64,000 bases of DNA from Nitrobacteraceae bacterium AZCC 2146 (GTDB lineage: Bacteria; Pseudomonadota; Alphaproteobacteria; Rhizobiales; Xanthobacteraceae). Positions within the stretch are counted from its first letter, which is position 1; each line of letters starts with the position of its first letter. This document shows, piece by piece, positions 35,648 through 44,543 of this stretch. The notes under the pieces were generated by a model. That model made no database searches. It saw nothing but the letters and a program-made list of their open reading frames with translations, and had not been told where the DNA came from. The stretch lies in the NCBI GenBank assembly GCA_036924855.1, contig JBAGRP010000001.1, forward strand, positions 3,658,001 through 3,722,000, read 5' to 3'. Made by a program: the position numbers and the translations under genes.

Positions 35648-38600
35648 ATGCAACTTCCTGAAACTCCCACCTCCCTACGCGGCCTCGATCTTATGAAACG
35701 GCTCGTTGCCTATCAGAGTGGCCAAGCCACTTGGTACGAAAATGGCCGAGAGGTGGGGCCGAGGGAGCAGGCAGCATGCCAGCAACTTAACGCCAATCTG
35801 ACCAACTTGGTGGAGAAGTGCCTGCATCCTCTTATGGACCGTGTAACCGCCCGCGAAATGCAGGGCTTTACGATGCATGATCGCTATCACGGACTAAAGG
35901 TTGCTCATTTAATGTGGCACGCCTTATTGCCTGCACGACGAGTGACACTCTCTCCAGTCGAGATTGCTCTGTTAGTCACTTCTGCACATCTCCACGACCT
36001 CGGCATGGGACTGAGTGATCGCGAGCGAAGCGAACGACTTAGTCCCTCGTCAAGCCTTTGGGATACCGTCGATCCGGACTCTGAATACGCCAAGGCCCTT
36101 TCGCAACTAACTGACCTTGCTCAATCCGGCACTGCAGGCGGAGCTATTACCCATGAAGCACTCTATCAAGTCCAACAGGCACAAGAAGCATTACTCTGTC
36201 TCGATTGTCGTGAGCGGCACGCGACACGCGCCCGCTATCGTCAAATATTAGATACGTTGGGCGAATTTCATAAGGAAGACCCGATCAGAATCAGCGATCC
36301 ATTAACTGCCCTCAGTTTTGACGGAGACTCGTTCGAGGACAAGCTGATCGAGATTTGCGTAAGTCACAACGAAGATGCTCATGTTTTAACAGATCCCGAT
36401 CCGACAAATATTGAGCAGTTTCGTTTCCCAACTCAGTATCCAGTGGGTTGCTGCGTAGCCGATACACGCATGGTTGCCGCGGCGCTACGGTTAGCGGACA
36501 TTCTCGATTTCGATCGTGAACGCACGCCCGCCGTGCTGTTTCATTACATACTTCCCCAATCTGACGACCCTAGAGAAAATATGTCAGTTCGCGAATGGTC
36601 GAAACACCTTGCGATTTCAAATTGGCAAATTGAAAGCGAGCGGATCGTTTTTAGAGGACGGTCTCCTAGCGCATTCATCCATCACGTAATTATCGAATTC
36701 TGTCACACAATCGAAGATGAGATCAGGCGGACGAAAAGCACATACCTGGATGAAGAATGGCCTTTCACCATTAGGCCGAGCGTTGTTCCCGCCATCGAAG
36801 CCAGCGGCTATCGCTATATGCCGTACCGCTTCTCTCTTGATGAGCAGCGGGTTTACGATCTTTTAATGGGGAAAAATATCTACCGAAATAAGTTGGATGC
36901 AGTTCGAGAACTCATTCAAAACGCAGTGGATGCATGCAAGCTGCGCGACAATTTGATGCAAAGTTATGATGGGACCGTCACGCCTTCCAAAGTTGGGCGG
37001 ATCAAAATCATCTACGAAGAGCCTAAGAAGGAGGGACAGGCTCCGCGACTCAGCGTCATCGACAAAGGCGCCGGTATGGACCGTTACATTATTGAGAATT
37101 TTTTCTTGAAGGTAGGTCGCTCGTATTACAAATCAAGTGAATTTCTGCGAACACGATCATTTCTGCGCAAAAAAGGTTTCGACTTTGCCCCAATTGCAGA
37201 ATTCGGAATTGGAGTGATGGCCGTCTTTATGCTTGGTGATCGCATTGAGGTTGAAACAGCACCTTGGTCTCCTTCACGAAAAGATAGTTACCTTAGGCGT
37301 CTTTGGATTGACGGAGTAGGAAGACTCATCGAGGTCAGAGAAACTGACAATTCAGAACTTCCCCGTTTTTACGGAACGCGCGTTACCGTCCAACTGACAT
37401 CGAGAAAAGCATCTGCCCCTGGGTGGGAAGAGGTTAAAGTTTATATAGAGAACATCTGCAAGAACCTCGATTTCTCTCTTACTTTGGAACATGTAACCGC
37501 CGAGGGCTGCGAAACGTTTGAGGTTGAACCCGAAGGCCTCAATGTTCCAGTACCTCCGCACCTGGCGTCGACTGCAATCAAAATTCCCGTAGATGATCCA
37601 AACCTAGGCTTGAAGGGGGAGATTGTTTTCTATCGCGCCCCGGAAAGCTCTCGCGCTCAGGCAGCGATGGCAAGCGAAACACCGATGGAACTAATGGACC
37701 GCCCTATTGAGCCGCGCGCGTATGGACAATCAGGCACCTTATTACGAGGAGGATTTGCTGTTGGCACAATTCCGGGACTACCATCTTTCATACTCGCCCC
37801 GAAAGCCGATGGTCGAGTCGAAGTGTCTCGGAGCGTTCAAAACGCTCGGTCACTTCCGATAACAGACCTCGCTCGATCGCGCTTGAGTGAGCAGAATGAG
37901 ATTCAAGCTTCTATTTTCAAAACTTGGTTGACGGAGCTACTCGCTCATCTTGACGAAATCGAGCGCAGACCGATTGGCGATCCAACCGTTTCTAGAGAGC
38001 TATTTAGAAGCGCTCGATGGCTACAAGAACTTTGGTCCGCCCATGATTTATTCCGGCTAGCTCTAACGGGGTGGCCATTTCGCTTTAAGGATCCAACGAA
38101 GACGGGAAAACTCTTCGACAATTGGGAAAAGGGTGAGGGTTCATCTCTTTGGGCTGGAGACTCCTACGGGCGAAGCCTTACAACTGTAGTATTCGATATG
38201 ATTCTTCCAAAGATTACCTCAATAGTCGTCGGAGAAAACGCAAACTATTTTGTACGTCCTCCAAAGACAGGCTGGCAGGAAGCGCTGCGAAATTGGCATT
38301 CATTTGTAAGTGAAGGCTTGAGTTGGCCAATTTTTGCCGACTACACCCGACCAAACGAAAATTACTTATATGATAGTTATTCGGACAGCAATTTTCTCAA
38401 CAAGAGATTTGAGACCATCTTTGATGGATTCCCCTTGCCAGAAATCGAATCGATTCCCGCGTTATTGGGCAAGCTTACTAGCGCTCGCGGTACGGACCGG
38501 CGAGCTCAATTTTCCCAAGCTGAAATTGGGGTACTTATGAGACTATTAGATGCAGGTGGGCACCTTATAGTTCGCCGGTTTGGGGAAACCTATACAGTCC

Positions 38601-38653
38601 GAGAACTGGTGAAAGGCAAGGCTTCGTTAGCGAATACAGCGGTTACCTCTTAG
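35648..38653 (+). CDS. HD phosphohydrolase - HSP90-like (GHKL) ATPase fusion, candidate conflict-system protein
   Basis: About 1001 residues from ATG 35648 (GTG 35594 also in frame). Residues ~80-290 carry an HD-type metal phosphohydrolase: RYHGLKVAHLMWHALL, then the HD pair in SAHLHDLGMGL, then VSHNED, then LRLADILDFDRERTP. Residues ~415-560 carry a GHKL ATPase of the HSP90/HtpG kind: RELIQNAVDAC (N box), VIDKGAGMD (G1 box) and IAEFGIGVMAVFMLGDRIEV (G2 box). The last ~400 residues are unassigned. Base composition is clearly AT-richer than the neighbours, and there is no partner gene. HD-HSP90 fusions belong to predicted bacterial conflict systems; antiphage action is inference. Confidence 0.85.
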   Translation: MQLPETPTSLRGLDLMKRLVAYQSGQATWYENGREVGPREQAACQQLNANLTNLVEKCLHPLMDRVTAREMQGFTMHDRYHGLKVAHLMWHALLPARRVTLSPVEIALLVTSAHLHDLGMGLSDRERSERLSPSSSLWDTVDPDSEYAKALSQLTDLAQSGTAGGAITHEALYQVQQAQEALLCLDCRERHATRARYRQILDTLGEFHKEDPIRISDPLTALSFDGDSFEDKLIEICVSHNEDAHVLTDPDPTNIEQFRFPTQYPVGCCVADTRMVAAALRLADILDFDRERTPAVLFHYILPQSDDPRENMSVREWSKHLAISNWQIESERIVFRGRSPSAFIHHVIIEFCHTIEDEIRRTKSTYLDEEWPFTIRPSVVPAIEASGYRYMPYRFSLDEQRVYDLLMGKNIYRNKLDAVRELIQNAVDACKLRDNLMQSYDGTVTPSKVGRIKIIYEEPKKEGQAPRLSVIDKGAGMDRYIIENFFLKVGRSYYKSSEFLRTRSFLRKKGFDFAPIAEFGIGVMAVFMLGDRIEVETAPWSPSRKDSYLRRLWIDGVGRLIEVRETDNSELPRFYGTRVTVQLTSRKASAPGWEEVKVYIENICKNLDFSLTLEHVTAEGCETFEVEPEGLNVPVPPHLASTAIKIPVDDPNLGLKGEIVFYRAPESSRAQAAMASETPMELMDRPIEPRAYGQSGTLLRGGFAVGTIPGLPSFILAPKADGRVEVSRSVQNARSLPITDLARSRLSEQNEIQASIFKTWLTELLAHLDEIERRPIGDPTVSRELFRSARWLQELWSAHDLFRLALTGWPFRFKDPTKTGKLFDNWEKGEGSSLWAGDSYGRSLTTVVFDMILPKITSIVVGENANYFVRPPKTGWQEALRNWHSFVSEGLSWPIFADYTRPNENYLYDSYSDSNFLNKRFETIFDGFPLPEIESIPALLGKLTSARGTDRRAQFSQAEIGVLMRLLDAGGHLIVRRFGETYTVRELVKGKASLANTAVTS

Positions 38654-38733
38654 CGCGCATGGCGGGTTACGTATCGCCGATCGGGCTACGTGGACGGGTC
38701 GGCTCACCGGCGCTGCAACCTCCAGCGCCCTCA

Positions 38734-38861
38734 CCCCAACGCCATCCCGTCGCCGCTTCCAGTTCCGCGATCGCCTGCCTAGCGTTGAACACCTTGATCG
38801 TGGTCATGCCCATCTCGCGCGCGGGCTTCAGGTTGACGCCGAGATCGCCGGGATAGACGCA
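38734..38861 (-). pseudogene. Duplicated 3' scrap of a HAD hydrolase gene
   Basis: This 128-base stretch is a diverged copy of the end of the HAD gene at 40286-40414 in the same orientation. Its minus-strand translation gives DLGVNLKPAREMGMTTIKV and then ARQAIAELEAATG, against ARE-identical sequence in the intact gene. The similarity stops abruptly at GATAGACGCA. No upstream HAD sequence remains. Confidence 0.85.
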
Positions 38862-38988
38862 GCGCGCAGGGCTGCCTAGCGCAGCGTCATTCGCCGTCTT
38901 CGCCGCGTCGCGAGAAGGCGAGTTATATTTGCGTCGTCGTTCATCGAGCCGGCGGACACGTCGCTCAGTCGGGGAGAGTCCCGAAATC

Positions 38989-39186
38989 TCAGAACGCCTT
39001 CGGCAACCCGGCCTGACGCAGGATGGCATTTGCAGTGTGCCGGCTGGGGATGCCGACCGGCACCGCGAAGTTTCGCTGCGTGATCGGGCTGTGCCAGATT
39101 TCGTGGCTGCCGCGGCCTTGCCGGACCAGCGTGCAGCCGGCGGCGCGCAGCAATTCCCGCAGCACCCGGTCGAACGCCGGCGCCAT
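38989..39186 (-). CDS. hicA: HicA-type toxin (mRNA interferase)
   Basis: A 65-residue protein with the double-stranded RNA-binding-like HicA fold: LLRAAGCTLVRQGRGSHEIW, where the GSH motif His is the expected catalytic residue, then PVGIPSRHTANAILRQAGL. The start ATG 39186 abuts the stop of the DUF1902 gene (39187-39189), the tight arrangement expected for a toxin-antitoxin pair, here with the antitoxin-like gene first. Confidence 0.82.
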   Translation of the reverse strand: MAPAFDRVLRELLRAAGCTLVRQGRGSHEIWHSPITQRNFAVPVGIPSRHTANAILRQAGLPKAF

Positions 39187-39423
39187 TCAGATCACCGCAG
39201 GCTCGGCTTCGCGCAATGCCGTAATCTGCAGAAACACCTGCTCCGGCGCCACGTCGGGGTGATTGTCCGGCAGCAGGTCGAGCGCCATCGCGGTGATTTT
39301 GGCGAGCAACTCGTCGAGGGTCGGCGCGTCGGCGGCGGCGGGGATGTCGTCGCAATGGCCGCTCCACACCGAGGCCTCGGAATCCCAGGCGGCGGAGATG
39401 GTGAAGATAACCGGTCTGGACAT
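39187..39423 (-). CDS. DUF1902 (HicB-like) antitoxin
   Basis: A 78-residue partner to HicA. IFTISAAWDSEASVWSGHCD and IPAAADAPTLDELLAKI form the HicB-like partial RNase H fold seen in DUF1902 proteins, followed by VFLQITALREAEP. No separate DNA-binding domain is visible, so autoregulation, if any, may need another factor. It is upstream of hicA in one transcript. Confidence 0.78.
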   Translation of the reverse strand: MSRPVIFTISAAWDSEASVWSGHCDDIPAAADAPTLDELLAKITAMALDLLPDNHPDVAPEQVFLQITALREAEPAVI

Positions 39424-39477
39424 GGCGGCTCCGGGGTTCGGCTGCGATAGATGATATCACATAGTGCCGGATTCGTG

Positions 39478-39592
39478 GCATCCCCACCCCGGCCTCCACT
39501 TCCGACGATGCTGCGCATCGTCGTCGTTCGGCCGCCCAAGCGGGCGAATTCGCCCGCTAGACCCCGCAAGGGGGAGGGAGGGGGAGGGAGGC
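39478..39592. repeat. GC-rich palindromic repeat, family D
   Basis: CATCCCCACCCCGGCCTCC opens the element and a purine-rich GGGGGAGGGAGGGGG end closes it. Inside are GCGAATTCGC and CGATGCTGCGCATCG palindromes. It occupies most of the 328-base gap between the DUF1902 gene and the PepSY gene. A shorter relative is at 40140-40222. Confidence 0.6.
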
Positions 39593-39751
39593 CATTAGCA
39601 CCTGCGCCGAACAACGGCGAAACATATCGCGCCCCTTGAGCCAGTTCCTCCCACAACATTGCCCCATTTCCTCCGGGAACGCCGCGCCGCGCGGGTGGTT
39701 CTTAACGCGTGCGCTGCGGTGGCGGCGCAGGCTCAATCGAGGAGAATTTTG

Positions 39752-40081
39752 ATGCACAATTTGCGCAAGGCGATGCTGCCTGTCGTGGCCGCTTTGGCGA
39801 TCGGCACGGCGACGCCGGTGCTGGCGGCGGATTACATCGTCCGGCAGCCGGCGCCCCGGGCGGTCATGGTGCCGGCGCCGGTCCAGGCTCCCTTGGGGCC
39901 GATGACGCTGGAGCAGGCCTTGGCGGTGGCCGCCGGGATCGGCGTGGTGACGGTGAAGAACACCCATTTCACCGGCGACGAATGGGAGATCGAGGGCCGC
40001 GACAGCTACGGCAAGTGGATCGAGGTCGATATCGATGCCCGCACCGGCGACGTGCGCAACGTGGATCGATCGATTATCTGA
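39752..40081 (+). CDS. PepSY domain-containing secreted protein
   Basis: GAGGAGA lies upstream of ATG 39752. A signal peptide (RKAMLPVVAALAIGTATPVLA) precedes a Pro-rich linker and one PepSY-type domain: LEQALAVAAGIGVVTVKNTH, then GDEWEIEGRDSYGKWIEVDI, then RTGDVRNVDR. Such proteins are periplasmic and often linked to protease inhibition or envelope sensing. The role here is unknown. It sits between the two copies of the HAD-gene 3' end. Confidence 0.85.
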   Translation: MHNLRKAMLPVVAALAIGTATPVLAADYIVRQPAPRAVMVPAPVQAPLGPMTLEQALAVAAGIGVVTVKNTHFTGDEWEIEGRDSYGKWIEVDIDARTGDVRNVDRSII

Positions 40082-40139
40082 TCGGCGGGACGCGCGCGGG
40101 CAGCGGGCGTGAGGCGCGCCGTGTCGTTGGCGTGCCTCA

Positions 40140-40222
40140 TTGGCGACGGCGCTTGTGGCGCCCCCGCCCCGGCCTCCGGCTTCAGCGAAGCTTCGCTTCG
40201 CGCGGAGGGGGAGGGAGTCATT
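40140..40222. repeat. GC-rich palindromic repeat, family D
   Basis: CCCCGCCCCGGCCTCC opens the element and GGAGGGGGAGGGAG closes it, with a GCGAAGCTTCGC palindrome between. It resembles 39478-39592 and 30120-30180. Confidence 0.55.
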
Positions 40223-40282
40223 GGCCGCGTGCGCGCGCAGTGGAAACTCACGTCGTCCCCGCTCCAGCGGAGTTTGCCGCCC

Positions 40283-40915
40283 CTACCCCAGCTTCAGTCC
40301 CGTCGCGGCTTCAAGCTCGGCGATGGCCTGTTTCGCGCTCGTGACCTTGATCGTGGTCATGCCCATTTCGCGCGCGGGCTTCAGGTTGACGCCGAGGTCG
40401 TCGAGATAGACGCAATTGCGGGGATCGACTGACAGCGCCTCAAGCATCATCCGGTAGATGCGCGGATCGGGTTTGCGCAGGCCGATTTTCGCGGATTCGA
40501 TGACGTGATCGAACAGCACCATCACCTCGGCGACATAGAGCGAGCGGCCGGAAGTACTGCCCATGGCATTGGCCGGCAGGTTGTTGGTGATGCAGCCGGT
40601 CTTGAACCTGGCTTTCACGCGGCGGAGCGCCTCGACCATCTCGGGCCTGATATCGCCGGACAACAGCGGCAGCACGTCGCGGCCGCGCACCTCGGCGCCC
40701 AGGGCCTTCGATTCCGCCGCGAACAGCGCGTCGAAGGCATCGATGTCCACTTCGGCGCGCTCGAACTGCGCCCAGGCGTTCTCGAAATGGTTTTCCGCAT
40801 TGGTGCGCCGGATGATATCGGCGGGCAGCCCGCGCTCGGCCTCATAGCGCGCAAAGGCCTCGAAAGGCGAGGTGGTGATCACCCCGCCGAAATCCCAGAT
40901 CACCGCCTCGATCAT
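40283..40915 (-). CDS. HAD family hydrolase (subfamily IA)
   Basis: A 210-residue HAD phosphatase-like enzyme. Motif I is VIWDFGGVITT with the nucleophile Asp, motif II is GCITNNLP, motif III is Lys in IGLRKPDPRIYRMML, and motif IV is CVYLDDLGVN. The helical cap lies between motifs I and II. The DFGGV form is common in acyl-phosphatase or haloacid-dehalogenase-like members and in proteins fused to epoxide hydrolases. The substrate is unknown. Its 3' end is duplicated at 38734-38861. Confidence 0.88.
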   Translation of the reverse strand: MIEAVIWDFGGVITTSPFEAFARYEAERGLPADIIRRTNAENHFENAWAQFERAEVDIDAFDALFAAESKALGAEVRGRDVLPLLSGDIRPEMVEALRRVKARFKTGCITNNLPANAMGSTSGRSLYVAEVMVLFDHVIESAKIGLRKPDPRIYRMMLEALSVDPRNCVYLDDLGVNLKPAREMGMTTIKVTSAKQAIAELEAATGLKLG

Positions 40916-41255
40916 CCCTGTCTATCCCCGTGCGAAAGCCGACAAGCGAGCGCTAGCACGGCGTCCGCGCCGGAACCACCCGGCTTCGCGCGGCGCTGCG
41001 CCGGGCGCGGCCCGGTTGCCCGGTTGTTTGACACTCCGGACCATGTCCGGTGCTCACAACACCCTCACACCCGGCTCACACCCATGTGAAACCGGCGGCG
41101 TAACAAGCCGCATCCCGGCTGCGTCCTGTTGATATCGGCGCAACGGAGTGGCGCGATCATCATTATAGCGATCGCGCTTCGCCCGAAGCCTGTCACCTCT
41201 GCCGCCGCACCGACATGGCGGCATCGCTCAACAAACCCTGCAACGGAGAACCGTC
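40916..41255. other. Intergenic region between HAD gene and small secreted protein
   Basis: These 340 bases separate divergent genes. They include an imperfect CCGGACCATGTCCGG palindrome near 41036-41051 and runs of CTCACAC repeats near 41052-41085. No promoter pair or RNA gene is convincing. Confidence 0.4.
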
Positions 41256-41537
41256 ATGAAGTTTGCATCATCCAAGGCATCCTCGAAGGCATCCTCAAAG
41301 GCTGCCTTCGCTTTCGCCGCCATGTTCGCGCTGTCGCTGGTTTCGCTGTCCGGGCAGGCCAGCGCCCATACCGCGCGGGAAAGCCTGTACCGCACCATGC
41401 AATCCCGTGCCGAATGGCGCGCGGAAACCCGCGCGCTTCATGAGCACCATGCCGAGATGACATTCGCCCGGCCCGCACCGCAGGCCGCGCCGGAGGACGA
41501 ACTCAACTACACGCGCTCCGGCGTCACCCAGTTCTGA
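41256..41537 (+). CDS. Small secreted hypothetical protein
   Basis: A 93-residue product. The N-terminus has a short tandem repeat (SSKASSKASSKA, encoded by near-identical 12-base units around 41268-41300) before a hydrophobic signal segment (FAFAAMFALSLVSLSGQASA). The mature part is short and charged (RTMQSRAEWRAETRALHEHH). AACGGAG precedes the start. No family is recognised; it looks like a genus-specific periplasmic protein. Confidence 0.6.
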   Translation: MKFASSKASSKASSKAAFAFAAMFALSLVSLSGQASAHTARESLYRTMQSRAEWRAETRALHEHHAEMTFARPAPQAAPEDELNYTRSGVTQF

Positions 41538-41562
41538 CACCGGCAGGCATCGCCGACCTTCC

Positions 41563-42666
41563 CTACTTCAAATCCGCAATCGACGCCGGTCCCGGGCCTT
41601 CCGTGACCAGCGCCGGCCACTGATGCGAGCCGAACGGCACCGCGGGCGGCAGGTTGGTCTTGATGCCGCGCTTGCCGGTTTCCGCGATGATGGCGAGGCG
41701 GGCGTCGCCTCCCATCAGTTCGTAGTCCATCAGATGATAGTTGCCGAAGAACAGCGAGCCGACGGAACGGTCGGCGATGATGCGGGTCAGCGATTCCAGC
41801 ATCTCGGCCTGGGTGGTGGTGAAGGAGATGGTCTCGATCAGCAGCAGCCGGTCGTTGATCGCCTCGGGCGGGAAGAACTGCGCCAGCACGCTGAACAGCA
41901 CGTTGTTCTGCCGCGCCACATAGATGGTGTTGCTGGCGGCATAGGTCTTGTCCCAGTCGGCGCCGAGCATGGTCTTCCAGCCGGCCAGCACTTCCATCCA
42001 GTGCGCGACCTGAGTCTGCGCCGCCCAGCTCACCACCTTGGCCAGATCCGGCGCCTGCTTCTTGGCGAACGCCTCCAGCGCGGCGAAGGAGACTACGCCC
42101 TTGGCGACGCTCTCATCCATGAATGCGAGGTTGGCGGTCAGGATCGTGCGGACGGTGCCACGCCATTCCGGCGGCATCGGCGTGGCGTCGATTGTGTCGA
42201 GCGCCGACTGCATGCGGCTGCGATAGGCCAGCATGGCGCCGCGCCACGACGTGTCCTGGGGATTGTCGAGATAGGGCCCGACCACCTGCGCCAGCGCCAT
42301 GGTGGAGTGACCGACCGATTTCAGCAACTGGTAGACCACCGGCACCGACGGCGCCTCGAGCGGCGGCATGTTGGGGCGGAACAGCGTGAAGCGGCCGCCG
42401 GCGCCGGAGAACATGCCGAGGATCACCGGGTGCTTGGCGAGGATGTTCTTCTGGAAGATCTTGCCGGCATTGCCGTAGAGCTCGAACATGCCGGTGTTGA
42501 GCGCCAGCGTGTTGGCGGTGGCGATCTCCGCCGGGGTCGTCGTGGTGACGCCGGCGATCGGCGCCATATAGGCCGGCAGGTTCTGCGTCTGGGTCTGCGC
42601 CTGCGCCGTGGAGGCGCCGGCAGACAGCAGCAGGGTGGCGAGCAGCAAACGACAACCGCGCTTCAT
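41563..42666 (-). CDS. Hypothetical secreted protein
   Basis: The chosen start is ATG 42666, with AGGG 8 bases upstream; ATG 42681 is the alternative. A signal peptide (LLLATLLLSAGASTAQA) leads a ~340-residue, mainly helical mature protein with stretches such as KNILAKHPVILGMFSGAGG and SVGHSTMALAQVVGPYLDN. A YVARQNNVLFSVLAQFFPP segment and a NYHLMDYELMGGDARL segment look conserved, but I cannot name the family. It is divergent from the diguanylate cyclase gene. Confidence 0.7.
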   Translation of the reverse strand: MKRGCRLLLATLLLSAGASTAQAQTQTQNLPAYMAPIAGVTTTTPAEIATANTLALNTGMFELYGNAGKIFQKNILAKHPVILGMFSGAGGRFTLFRPNMPPLEAPSVPVVYQLLKSVGHSTMALAQVVGPYLDNPQDTSWRGAMLAYRSRMQSALDTIDATPMPPEWRGTVRTILTANLAFMDESVAKGVVSFAALEAFAKKQAPDLAKVVSWAAQTQVAHWMEVLAGWKTMLGADWDKTYAASNTIYVARQNNVLFSVLAQFFPPEAINDRLLLIETISFTTTQAEMLESLTRIIADRSVGSLFFGNYHLMDYELMGGDARLAIIAETGKRGIKTNLPPAVPFGSHQWPALVTEGPGPASIADLK

Positions 42667-42848
42667 GTTCAGATCCCTCATCCGGTTTTCGCCCAAAGAC
42701 CATGATCTGCGCCCGTAACCCTTAAAAGTTCCCTCCCGCGCGGCATGTGGAAGGTGATGGCCGCATCGCATGGCGTGGCCTGCCGTCGCACCGGGCGCAT
42801 CATCCGAGCAACCTCTAACGTCCTCTTTAGGCCGGCGTTAACCGATCG

Positions 42849-42879
42849 CGAAAATACGCGGGTACAAACGGTATTTTCG
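42849..42879. promoter_or_regulatory. Inverted repeat upstream of diguanylate cyclase gene
   Basis: CGAAAATAC (42849-42857) and GTATTTTCG (42871-42879) form a perfect 9-bp inverted repeat with 13 bases between, about 70 bases before the cyclase start and in the divergent promoter region. It could be an operator for a dimeric regulator or an mRNA-leader hairpin. Confidence 0.45.
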
Positions 42880-42951
42880 TCGCATCGCCGTCAAATCATT
42901 ACCGAAGCGATGCTATGCGTCGGTAATTAGAAACAGTTATTTGGACGACCA

Positions 42952-44442
42952 ATGTTTGCCCGCAGCACTACCGAGACTCCCTATCGGATTTCGCCGCGCT
43001 GGCTGCTGGCGATGGCGACAATCATCGTGATCGGATTCTCGGCGATCTGCGGCAGCGTACTGCTCAGCATGCGCCAGGGCGACGAGAAGCTGGCGCACCA
43101 GACGCTCGGCAATCTCGCGGTGTCGATCGACGCCGACATCGCCCGCAACATCGAGCTCTACGACCTGTCGCTGCGCAATGTCGCCAGCAACATGACGGCA
43201 CCGGAAGTCATCGGGGCCAGCCGGCCGATGCGGCAGCTGATCCTGTTCGATCACGCCGCCACCGCCCGGCATTTCGGCGCGATCCAGGTGATGGACCCCG
43301 CCGGCAACGTCACCATCGATTCCGCGACGCTGGAGCCGAAGCCGCAGAATTTCGCCGACGACGAATTCTTCAAGGTGCACAAGCGCGATCCGCTGTTCGG
43401 CCTCTACATCTCGAAGCCGACGCTGCACGACGGCGCCTATGGCATCGTGCTGAGCCGGCGCATCGCGGCGCGTGACGGCACGTTTCTGGGCGTGGTCTCC
43501 GGCTTCATCCGCTACTCCTATTTCCACGAGATGATCGACCGGCTGCAGCTCGAGCCGGACGACATGATCACCGTGCTCCGGCAGGACGGCGTGGTGATTG
43601 TGCGCGCACCGTTCGACATGGATGTGATCGGCAAGGACGTCAGCCGGTTGCGCGGCGTGCAGAAGGCGCTGGCCTCGTTTTCCGGATCCTATGTCGGCCA
43701 CGCCGCCAATGACGAGATCCAGCGGCTGTATGTCTGGCGCGAGGGCACCCACCCGCTGATCGTGATGGTGGGGCGCTCCACCGACGTCATCTTCGGCCAG
43801 TGGCGCCACGATGCCCTGCGGATCGCCGGCGCGATGGGCGCGCTCGGCCTGATCGCCTGCGGCGTCATGCTGGTGCTGGCGCGCGAGATGCGCAAACGCG
43901 CCGCCGTCGAAGACCAGATGGCGCGGCTCGCCATGACCGACAGCCTCACCGGCCTCAGCAACCGCCGCCATTTCGACGCCATCCTCGAGCAGGAGTGGCG
44001 GCGCGCGCTGCGCAGCAGGACGCCGCTGGCGCTGCTGATGATCGACGCCGACCACTTCAAGGCTTTCAACGATACGTTCGGCCATCAGGCCGGCGACCTC
44101 GTGCTGTCCGGCATCGCCTGGAGCATCGCACGCCACGCCAAACGCGCCAGCGACTGCGCGGCGCGCTATGGCGGCGAGGAATTCGCGCTGATCCTGCCCG
44201 AGATGTCGCTGGCGGAGGCGATCGAGCTTGGCGAACGAATCCGCATCGAGGTCGGCGCCCTGGAGCGCGACGGGATGGCCACCATCACCGTCAGCGTCGG
44301 CGCGGCCAGTCTGGAGCCGTCGGCGCGGACCACCGCCGGCCACCTGATCAAGGCTGCTGATGGCGCGCTGTATGCCGCCAAGGCACGCGGCCGCAACCAG
44401 ACTTTCCCGGCCGCACCGCAGCAAAAACGCTTGGCGGCGTAA
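42952..44442 (+). CDS. Membrane-bound diguanylate cyclase with Cache-type sensor
   Basis: Makes cyclic di-GMP from GTP. A transmembrane helix (~18-38) precedes a periplasmic dCache-like sensor (~40-280; YDLSLRNVASNM, then DPLFGLYISKPTLHDG, then GVVSGFIRYSYFHEMIDRLQ). A second helix (~285-305) leads to a GGDEF domain with active-site GGEEF near residues 405-409. An RASD I-site five residues before it predicts product inhibition. The protein has 496 residues. It is followed by another cyclic-di-GMP enzyme on the same strand 101 bases later. Confidence 0.92.
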   Translation: MFARSTTETPYRISPRWLLAMATIIVIGFSAICGSVLLSMRQGDEKLAHQTLGNLAVSIDADIARNIELYDLSLRNVASNMTAPEVIGASRPMRQLILFDHAATARHFGAIQVMDPAGNVTIDSATLEPKPQNFADDEFFKVHKRDPLFGLYISKPTLHDGAYGIVLSRRIAARDGTFLGVVSGFIRYSYFHEMIDRLQLEPDDMITVLRQDGVVIVRAPFDMDVIGKDVSRLRGVQKALASFSGSYVGHAANDEIQRLYVWREGTHPLIVMVGRSTDVIFGQWRHDALRIAGAMGALGLIACGVMLVLAREMRKRAAVEDQMARLAMTDSLTGLSNRRHFDAILEQEWRRALRSRTPLALLMIDADHFKAFNDTFGHQAGDLVLSGIAWSIARHAKRASDCAARYGGEEFALILPEMSLAEAIELGERIRIEVGALERDGMATITVSVGAASLEPSARTTAGHLIKAADGALYAAKARGRNQTFPAAPQQKRLAA

Positions 44443-44543
44443 ATAGATACCACATGCAGGAACAGATTAACTCCCTGTTCACCTGCCTTGCTAACACGGC
44501 TTCCATTCTTGCTCGGTAACCATGCCCCCCAAGGGGTGGCGAA

